A DNA stretch of 13,930 bases from Verrucomicrobiota bacterium (lineage in GTDB: Bacteria; Verrucomicrobiota; Verrucomicrobiia; Limisphaerales; UBA1096). The notes beneath the pieces were generated by a model. It saw only the letters and a program-made list of their open reading frames with translations. It searched no databases and was not told where the DNA came from. The position numbers and the translations under genes are program-made. Below are positions 8,614 through 13,930 of this stretch, in pieces (position 1 is the first letter of the stretch; the number at the start of each line of letters is the position of its first letter). The stretch is from NCBI GenBank assembly GCA_030747575.1, contig JASLKI010000047.1, positions 1 to 13,930 on the forward strand. The letters run 5' to 3'.

Positions 8614-8690
8614 CCAAGCCAAGCGAGCCCCGACAAGCGGCGAGCTTGGCCAAGCGCAACTTCAAACTGGCCAAGCGCTTGGTCGCTTGG
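8614..8690. repeat. Dense cluster of CCAAGC/GCTTGG words between araB and the hydrolase gene
   Basis: Seven CTTGG/CCAAG cores lie in 77 bases: CCAAG at 8614, 8619, 8651 and 8671, and CTTGG at 8645, 8678 and 8686. They include the perfect palindromes GCTTGGCCAAGC (8644-8655) and CCAAGCGCTTGG (8671-8682). The cluster fills most of the 105-base divergent gap (8601-8705), which should also hold both promoters; I cannot pick out convincing -35/-10 pairs there. Spacing is irregular, so this is not a CRISPR or a simple tandem repeat. Confidence 0.7.
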
Positions 8691-8705
8691 TATCTCCCTC
8701 CCAGC

Positions 8706-9431
8706 ATGTTTGGCGAAATCAAAAACCAACACGGCGAACAACTCGACTACTCCGTGCAAGCGGGCGAGGCTCGTTCGGACTTCATTGTCATCATCGGCCA
8801 CGGTGTCACCGGCAACAAGGATCGGCCATTTGTCGTCGCATTAGCCGAGGGATTGAGTGCTGCCAGCATACCGACGCTCTGCATGTCGTTCGCTGGCAAC
8901 GGCGACTCCGGTGGAACGTTTGCAGACTGCACCATTTCAAAGGAGACGGATGACTTGGGCAGCGTCATCGATGCGATGGGAGACCGGAAGATTTGCTATA
9001 TAGGCCACAGCATGGGCGGCGCAGTCGGCGTTAGGAGAGCCAGCAGCGATTCACGCATCGACGCGTTGGTATCGCTCGCCGGCATGGTGCACACGGAGGA
9101 GTTTGCCCGGCGCGAGTTCGGCGAGGAGACGCCGGACGCCGGCTGCATGTGGGAGGAGGAAAGCTGTCCGCTCTCCAGCACGTTTATGAATGACATGGCG
9201 GCTATCCGCTCAGTGGTCGATCTTGGGGCGGAAATCAGCGTACCGTGGCTGCTGGTGCATGGCACGGAAGACGATGTGGTGCCGATCGGTGACACACACG
9301 ATATTATCGCCAAGGCTACGAACTCGCCGGAGGTTTTCGAGATCGCCGGGGCCAACCACGTGTTTAGCGACGACGCGCTCCCGGTGATGGTTAACAAGGT
9401 CACGGAATGGGTGGGGGCTCAGGCCGGCTAA
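8706..9431 (+). CDS. Alpha/beta hydrolase (serine hydrolase, esterase/acylaminoacyl-peptidase-like)
   Basis: Cytoplasmic alpha/beta hydrolase of 241 aa with no signal peptide. Oxyanion-side HG is in IIGHGVTGNK (29-38). The nucleophile elbow is GHSMGG with Ser102 (100-105). The acid is in HGTEDDVVP (185-193), probably Asp189, and the base is His218 in GANHVF. This is the layout of the Hydrolase_4 / serine aminopeptidase S33-like group; the substrate is unknown. The start at 8706 follows the repeat-rich intergenic segment; the open frame reaches back to 8484, but that part is antisense to araB and composed of unrelated residues. No good ribosome site is seen. The stop codon TAA directly abuts the stop of the converging exporter gene. 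Confidence 0.85.
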   Translation: MFGEIKNQHGEQLDYSVQAGEARSDFIVIIGHGVTGNKDRPFVVALAEGLSAASIPTLCMSFAGNGDSGGTFADCTISKETDDLGSVIDAMGDRKICYIGHSMGGAVGVRRASSDSRIDALVSLAGMVHTEEFARREFGEETPDAGCMWEEESCPLSSTFMNDMAAIRSVVDLGAEISVPWLLVHGTEDDVVPIGDTHDIIAKATNSPEVFEIAGANHVFSDDALPVMVNKVTEWVGAQAG

Positions 9432-11702
9432 TCATTTTTTCAACCCAAGCAACGAGGGAAGCGCCCACAATACAGCACCTAGCGCGGCGGTATACGCGAT
9501 TGCGGACAGCCAGCCAAAGTCGTTCAGTGGCGGGAAACTCATCCAAAGCAACGACAGCGAAAAACTGATCAATATCAGGCTGGTGCAGATGATGGGCGGG
9601 CCTTTGGCTTCAAGTGCCTCGCTCAAGGCAATTCGGGGTTCAATGCCCCGTCTCTTGAGCTGTAGCCAATGCGTGATGAGATGCACGGCGTCATCGATGC
9701 CGATGCCAAGCGCCAGTGCGCCTACCATCACCGTGACGGAGTTCAGCGGCACTTGAAACCATGCGGCGATGATTGCCAGTAGGCCAAGCGGTCCGAGGCT
9801 GATGCCCAGCGCAATCGCCGCCAAAAACCACGAGCGCCATAGCAACAGCATTGTCGTGAACATGGCGATGAGGGTGACGATCAGGCTGCCGAGTTGAGCA
9901 TCGATAATCTCCTTGTCAGCCTTGAGCACGGTGTGCAATCCGGCCTGGGCGGAGACATCCACTTCCTCCGGCATGATCTCCCTCGCGCGTTGCTCAACAG
10001 ACTCGAGCAACTGCACAAACTCTCCGCTCGGAACGTCGGTTGTGCGCAGCACGAGATGCGCCGTTTGCTGAGTGCCATCGCTGAGTGCCTGGAGGAACGG
10101 ATAGTTGGTTGTCTTCAACAAAACAACAAACAGGTTGAGCTTCAGGGAATTGGACGGCAGCTTCAGCGTGCCCGAGTCGTCGCCTGCCCCGATGCTATTC
10201 ATCATCGCCATCAGCGACGCATACGAATAGGTGCTGCTGAAGCCGCCGGTATCCTCGGCGAAAGCCTGTACGGCCTGCATACTGCGCAGAAACTCTAGTC
10301 GGTTGATCCCGTTCGGTTTGCCGGTGTCGAAGTCCAACTGGACGATGTTGATGCCACCCATTCGTGCGTCCATCATCTCGGCCATCTGCCGGGTGGGACT
10401 GTCCGGGGCGAGAAATCGAATCGCCCGGATATCGAGGTTAAGTTGGCCTGCGGCGTACAGTGCCGGTAGCAAAAGAGTCGTGATGGCGACCACGGCCGGC
10501 CAGCGCTTGGCCATAGCCGCTTGGGCAAGGCGGCGAAATAGGGAGTCGCCTTCAGGCTGCCTCAAGCCATTGGTGCCCAATTGGATGGCGCTTGGAAAAA
10601 AGCGGCAGCCCAAGCGCAGAAACGACAGCCCCGGCCCAAAGTTCCACGCGAAAATGACCGTGATACCGATGATCCCCGAGATCCCAAAATCCCGAACCTG
10701 TGACACCCCGCTCACGGCCAGGGATCCAAGCCCGATGGCGGTCGTGATCGTGGCGAACAGGCTGGGCCGGAAGACCACGCGCAGCATTGCGGCGAACCGT
10801 TCGTCCACCGGGAGGGCGGCGTCTGTCTTGCGGAGGGCGGTCAACTGGTGGGTTAGCACGGTCAGGTTGATTGCCCCGAGTAGCGGCAGCAGAAGCAGGT
10901 TGTACGGCGACAGCGAGAAACCGGCCAAGCTCAGCACCCCGGGCAGCATCGCCACCAAGGTCACTTCGCTGAGCAATAGCACCACGAGGCAGGGGAACGA
11001 ACGCAGCGTCAGGCCAATGACGAGCAGGATGACCAGCGCTGTAACAGGCAATACCAGCTTCAAATCGCGCAGAAATGATTCACTGATTTCCTCCGCGATG
11101 AACGGTATCGAAATGGTGCGAATCCTGTAGTCTGGCGAGTCGAATGGCGCAAGCAGTTGACTCGTCTCATCGCGAAATGCCTGGCGCAGTGCCGGTGTGG
11201 AGAGGTCGCGTTTGTAGGTTGCCGTGATGAGCGTGATCCTGCCATCGGGCGAGACCATGATATTGCGGACCAGCGGATGCGTAACGGAGAACTGCCGAAT
11301 TGCAATGATTTGATCCTCCGACAGATAACCGACCGGGACAAATGGCTCCCACGCAAGCGCGAACCCCCTGCGAACCGGCTTGACCGAATGTGTCAGACTC
11401 TTGACATCGATCAGGCCCGGCTGTTGCCCAAGCGCGTTGCTGATGGCACGGATTTGATCGAAGCCGGCTTGGCTGAATATCTGGTCGCTCTCAACACTGA
11501 TGACGACAACCGTGTCGTCGCTGAGGAACGACTGTATCCGATCGTAGGTTTCCAAGTGCCGCTTGTCCGACTCGAGCAGCGTCAGCGGGTCGGTATCGAT
11601 GCTGACCTGCGTCGTTTGCCATATTATCGGGATGGAACCCAGCAGGAACACTGCGAACAGCCATCCTGGAAAAAGCACGAAAGGATTCCTGGAGGCATTC
11701 AT
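9432..11702 (-). CDS. MMPL/RND-superfamily exporter, HpnN-like
   Basis: Large inner-membrane protein, 756 aa, with the duplicated RND topology. TM1 lies at about 12-29, a periplasmic domain at 30-213, TM2-6 at about 214-365, a cytoplasmic linker at 366-400, TM7 at about 401-420, a second periplasmic domain at 421-604, and TM8-12 at about 605-752. The TM motif GALALGIGIDDAVHLITHW (661-679) in the second half carries the Asp pair expected for proton coupling, as in MMPL and HpnN proteins. The matching place in the first half, LGAINLTVLTHQ (275-286), has no acid, so the halves are asymmetric. Such proteins move lipids or hydrophobic compounds; the substrate here is unknown. It starts 20 bases after lysA on the same strand and is probably co-transcribed. 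No terminator is visible after it. Confidence 0.87.
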   Translation of the reverse strand: MNASRNPFVLFPGWLFAVFLLGSIPIIWQTTQVSIDTDPLTLLESDKRHLETYDRIQSFLSDDTVVVISVESDQIFSQAGFDQIRAISNALGQQPGLIDVKSLTHSVKPVRRGFALAWEPFVPVGYLSEDQIIAIRQFSVTHPLVRNIMVSPDGRITLITATYKRDLSTPALRQAFRDETSQLLAPFDSPDYRIRTISIPFIAEEISESFLRDLKLVLPVTALVILLVIGLTLRSFPCLVVLLLSEVTLVAMLPGVLSLAGFSLSPYNLLLLPLLGAINLTVLTHQLTALRKTDAALPVDERFAAMLRVVFRPSLFATITTAIGLGSLAVSGVSQVRDFGISGIIGITVIFAWNFGPGLSFLRLGCRFFPSAIQLGTNGLRQPEGDSLFRRLAQAAMAKRWPAVVAITTLLLPALYAAGQLNLDIRAIRFLAPDSPTRQMAEMMDARMGGINIVQLDFDTGKPNGINRLEFLRSMQAVQAFAEDTGGFSSTYSYASLMAMMNSIGAGDDSGTLKLPSNSLKLNLFVVLLKTTNYPFLQALSDGTQQTAHLVLRTTDVPSGEFVQLLESVEQRAREIMPEEVDVSAQAGLHTVLKADKEIIDAQLGSLIVTLIAMFTTMLLLWRSWFLAAIALGISLGPLGLLAIIAAWFQVPLNSVTVMVGALALGIGIDDAVHLITHWLQLKRRGIEPRIALSEALEAKGPPIICTSLILISFSLSLLWMSFPPLNDFGWLSAIAYTAALGAVLWALPSLLGLKK
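10505..10614. repeat. Four GCTTGG/CCAAGC words in the linker region of the exporter gene
   Basis: GCTTGG at 10505-10510, 10519-10524 and 10590-10595, and CCAAGC at 10609-10614. They fall in the part of the gene encoding the cytoplasmic linker between the two membrane halves, about residues 364-400, where sequence constraint is expected to be low. Confidence 0.5.
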
Positions 11703-11722
11703 GCCGAGGAGTGTTGCTCAGG

Positions 11723-13036
11723 TCACTTGAGCCACTTTGGGATGCTTTCGCTTGCCCAAAGCTGCTTGAGCGGCTGGCGTTTGCGTACGATCTCGGCTTG
11801 GCTGCCCTTCACCAGCACTTCGGCGGGGAAGGGACGAACGTTGTAGTTGGACGCCATCACAAATCCCTCGGCGCCGGCGCTGAGCAGCGCGAGGTGATTG
11901 CCTTCGCCGACATTCGGCAGCATGCGGTTTTTGCAAAAGTAATCGCTGGACTCACAGATCGGCCCGACGACGTCGGAGCAAACCTGGTTCTTTTTCAGAT
12001 GATCATCTGCCTGCCGCGTCAGCGGCACGATCTGATGGTAACTGTCGTACAGGGCAGGGCGGGCGAGATCGTTCATTGCCGCGTCCACGATCACGAAATT
12101 CTTCACGCCTGTCTGCTTCACGTACTCGACGCGCGTGATCAGGATACCCGCGTTGCCGGCGATGAACCGCCCGGGTTCGATCAAGATTCGCAGGCCAAGT
12201 GGCTTGAGCAGAGAGATTAGCTTGGCTGCGTACTTGGCCGGAGTGAGCAGGTTTTTGCGCTTGGGTGAGCGCCACCACTTGGCATCCCCGCTCTCGAGCG
12301 CCGATTCGTAAACGATACCCACGCCACCACCGATACTGAAGAACTCGATGCCATGCTTTTCAGCCAGGCTCTTGGCCAAAGGTGCGACTTTTCGGACGGC
12401 TTTTTCGAATGGTCCAACCTCCGTGAGTTGCGAGCCGATGTGCATCTGCAAGCCGCGAATCTGCAGGTGCTTCAGCTTGGTCGCCCGTTCGTACACACCC
12501 TCGACTTCCTCAAAGGCGATTCCAAATTTATTCTCGTAAGTGCCGGTGGTAATCTTGGCGTGCGTTTTGGCATCGATGTTCGGGTTCACCCGAACGGCGA
12601 TTGGCGCTTTCTTTTTTAACCGGCCGGCAATTTGATTGATTCGAATTAGTTCCGGCTCGCTCTCGGCGCTGAATGCGTAAATCCCCTTCTTCAGTGCGAG
12701 TTCGATGTCCTCCTCCGTTTTGCCGACACCGGCGAATACGCATTTTGACGGATCCCCACCTGCAGCTATGACACGCTGGAGTTCGCCGCCGCTGACGATG
12801 TCGAACCCGCTCCCGGCGTTCGCCAAAGTTCGTAACACGCCAAGGTTGGAGTTGGCCTTGACTGCAAAATGAATCGTGTGATCCACCGGTGAAAGGGCGA
12901 TGTCGAGTAGTCGGAAATTTCTCGTCAGTGTGGCGTGGGAGTAAACGTAAAGCGGAGTATTATGTTTTTTGGCGAGTGACGCCACCGAGACATTCTCACA
13001 GTACAACTTCCCGCGCTTGAAGCTAAAATCATGCAT
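11723..13036 (-). CDS. lysA: Diaminopimelate decarboxylase LysA
   Basis: PLP-dependent fold-III decarboxylase, 437 aa, making L-lysine from meso-diaminopimelate in the last step of the pathway. PLP is carried by Lys60 in FAVKANSN (58-64 region). Other motifs: SGGELQR (82-88), HIGSQ (199-203), the glycine loop SIGGGVGI (234-241) binding the PLP phosphate, EPGRFIAG (287-294), the substrate and dimer-interface segment GPICESSD (358-365) with catalytic Cys361, and GAEGFVMASNYN (388-399). The usual form of the last motif is GAYG, so Glu390 replaces a conserved tyrosine. The start at 13036 (MHDFSFKRGKLY) is typical; the frame stays open to an ATG at 13093 that would overlap the gmhB stop. No Shine-Dalgarno is evident. 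It lies 53 bases after gmhB and 20 before the exporter gene. Confidence 0.95.
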   Translation of the reverse strand: MHDFSFKRGKLYCENVSVASLAKKHNTPLYVYSHATLTRNFRLLDIALSPVDHTIHFAVKANSNLGVLRTLANAGSGFDIVSGGELQRVIAAGGDPSKCVFAGVGKTEEDIELALKKGIYAFSAESEPELIRINQIAGRLKKKAPIAVRVNPNIDAKTHAKITTGTYENKFGIAFEEVEGVYERATKLKHLQIRGLQMHIGSQLTEVGPFEKAVRKVAPLAKSLAEKHGIEFFSIGGGVGIVYESALESGDAKWWRSPKRKNLLTPAKYAAKLISLLKPLGLRILIEPGRFIAGNAGILITRVEYVKQTGVKNFVIVDAAMNDLARPALYDSYHQIVPLTRQADDHLKKNQVCSDVVGPICESSDYFCKNRMLPNVGEGNHLALLSAGAEGFVMASNYNVRPFPAEVLVKGSQAEIVRKRQPLKQLWASESIPKWLK

Positions 13037-13089
13037 CGCGGAGGAGTATGCCAAAGTCTCCCAGTCGTTTGAAGGAAATCCTTTTCGAG

Positions 13090-13647
13090 TCACTCCGCTT
13101 GGCCAAGCGCGGAGTCGGCGAAGTCGCCCAGGGTTTCAAAAACGGCCAGCGGTTTGGTCGCTTCGCCAAGTTGCGATTCGTGTTCGCGGCCGTAGCCGGT
13201 GCGGACGAGGACACTGCACTTCACGCCGGCATTCCAGCCGCATTCGATGTCCGAGACCTTGTCGCCGACCATGTAGCTGGCGCCGAGGTCGATGTCGAAC
13301 TCGTCGCGGCCATCTAGCAGCATTTGCGGTGAGGGCTTGCGATTGCGGCTGGGCTGATTGGGTGCCTCGGGCGCGAAGTAGATTTTGCGGAAAGCCACGC
13401 CGAACTTGGCGAACTCCCCGGCGACGCGCTCGTTGACCGCGTGCATTTGCTCCTCGGCGTAGTAGCCGCGGCCAATGCCGGCTTGGTTGGTGACGATGAA
13501 CAGCTCGAAGCCCCCATCGGCGAGTCGCTGGACGGCCTCGCTGGCGCCGGGGATGAGCTAGACTTTTTCCGGCTCGTGGAGGTAGCCGGTCTCGACGATG
13601 AGGGTTCCGTCGCGGTCGAGAAAAATGGCGGGTTTTCCGTCGGACAT
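13090..13647 (-). pseudogene. gmhB: gmhB-like D,D-heptose 1,7-bisphosphate 7-phosphatase with in-frame amber stop
   Basis: HAD-IIIA phosphatase of the ADP-heptose (LPS core) pathway. Read straight through, the frame gives a normal 185 residues: motif I FLDRDGTL (9-16) with Asp11 and Asp13, IVTNQAGIGRG (51-61), Lys104 in NRKPSP, YMVGDKVSDIECGWNAG (125-141) and SVLVRTG (145-151), typical of GmhB. Codon 30 is TAG (minus strand, 13560-13558), in the context EKV-stop-LIPGASEA, where family members usually have an acidic or polar residue. A GAG to TAG change would explain it. The later ATG at 13446 has GAGGAG upstream but would give 118 residues without the catalytic aspartates. The zinc cysteines of classical GmhB are absent. 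It starts five bases after the kinase fragment. A sequencing error is possible. Confidence 0.8.
13096..13109. repeat. 14-base perfect palindrome CGCTTGGCCAAGCG at the 3' end of gmhB
   Basis: Longest perfect version of the over-represented word in this window. It encodes the last residues of the phosphatase (ALGQAE then stop at 13090-13092), so the word seems to form the end of this gene. The stem is self-complementary without a loop and no T-run follows in the minus direction, so it is not a classical terminator. Confidence 0.65.
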
Positions 13648-13652
13648 GAAGT

Positions 13653-13886
13653 TCAAAAACTAGCGAGAAGTTCCCTCGATGTCACGGTGGCCGTGCCGAG
13701 TTTTCCGACAACCACTCCGGCGGCATGGTTTGCAAAGATCGCTGTCTCGATGGGACTCGCGCCTGCGGCGATCGGCAACGTGAATGAGGCAATCACAGTG
13801 TCGTCGGTGACGAGCACCGTCCGTCGTGCAGCGGTGCTCAAGATGTTCCGGGCGCGTTGCCGCGTGAGTGCTTTTCGTTCAGCCAT
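13653..13886 (-). pseudogene. C-terminal remnant of a heptose-7-phosphate kinase (HldE/RfaE kinase domain, PfkB family)
   Basis: Open frame of 77 aa whose second half is unmistakably the end of the HldE kinase domain: DTVIASFTLPIAAGASPIET (29-48) and AAGVVVGKLGTATV (54-67). The full domain is about 310-330 aa, so roughly three quarters are missing. Where the family has DVTGAGDTV, this reads LVTDDTV: two residues shorter, and the GAGD motif with its catalytic aspartate is gone. An in-frame TGA four codons before the ATG blocks upstream extension. The ATG overlaps by eight bases the stop of another frame that enters from the right edge. It sits just before gmhB, where the pathway partner belongs. 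It could be a decayed gene, an expressed fragment, or a product of sequence errors near the contig end. Confidence 0.55.
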
Positions 13887-13930
13887 CAGCCTGTTTCAGC
13901 GGCACTTCGTCGAGAAAACCGGTGAGTGGA
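13879..13930 (-). CDS. C-terminal tail of an unidentified protein (partial, begins outside window)
   Basis: A frame open from the right edge ends in PLTGFLDEVPLKQADG then TGA (13881-13879). Sixteen residues are too few to identify. Its stop overlaps the ATG of the kinase remnant (ATGGCTGA), an arrangement usual for coupled genes. It may be the preceding gene of the heptose cluster, or part of the kinase in a shifted frame. Confidence 0.25.
   Translation of the reverse strand, partial: PLTGFLDEVPLKQADG

Noticed and set aside
8614..8690. Possible CRISPR or tandem repeat array
   Set aside because: Units are 6-14 bases with irregular spacing and mixed orientation, without spacers of constant length.
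8484..8705. N-terminal extension of the hydrolase from 8484
   Set aside because: This stretch is antisense to araB and encodes no hydrolase-like residues; the ATG at 8706 begins the family-like sequence.
8601..8801. N-terminal extension of the ribulokinase to an ATG at 8801
   Set aside because: The added residues do not resemble FGGY kinases, come from the repeat-rich gap and would overlap the start of the divergent hydrolase. The GTG at 8600 gives a family-like N-terminus.
13090..13446. A separate 118-residue gene starting at the internal ATG 13446
   Set aside because: It is the C-terminal part of the gmhB frame; alone it lacks the catalytic Asp-x-Asp motif. Internal initiation is possible because GAGGAG precedes the ATG, but no independent function is supported.

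Overview
The window looks like chromosomal DNA of a Verrucomicrobiota bacterium, possibly a Limisphaerales or Pedosphaera-like lineage. This is inferred from a PEP-CTERM exosortase-type secreted protein, a secreted two-repeat protein of a kind common in that phylum, diaminopimelate and heptose genes of a Gram-negative, and moderately high GC. No 16S rRNA or other direct taxonomic marker is present, and I see no tRNA, rRNA, transposase, integrase or CRISPR array.

Layout from left to right. (1) Positions 1-4340, minus strand: an oligopeptide/dipeptide ABC importer operon read oppA, oppB, oppC, oppD, with oppD running off the left edge. (2) Positions 4509-6163, plus strand: a pterin-4a-carbinolamine dehydratase, a secreted protein with an internal duplication, and a small PEP-CTERM protein closed by a strong terminator. 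(3) Positions 6233-8600, minus strand: an AraB-type ribulokinase followed by a HAD sugar-phosphate phosphatase, probably one transcript. (4) Positions 8706-9431, plus strand: an alpha/beta hydrolase. (5) Positions 9432-13930, minus strand: a compact series entering from the right edge, made of the tail of an unidentified gene, a damaged C-terminal piece of a heptose kinase, a gmhB-like phosphatase with an in-frame TAG, lysA, and an MMPL/RND-type exporter.

The genes are mostly ordinary housekeeping and transport functions: peptide uptake, carbohydrate phosphorylation, lysine and peptidoglycan precursor synthesis, and LPS inner-core heptose synthesis. Two points stand out. First, the two heptose genes side by side are both defective as read: the kinase piece has lost its GAGD motif and the phosphatase has a premature amber codon. 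Second, a short word, GCTTGG and its complement CCAAGC, often joined into palindromes such as CGCTTGGCCAAGCG, occurs about fifty times in 13.9 kb, several-fold more than chance. It lies in genes on both strands and clusters in two divergent intergenic regions. It resembles a highly iterated palindrome or an uptake/architecture sequence; its role is unknown to me.
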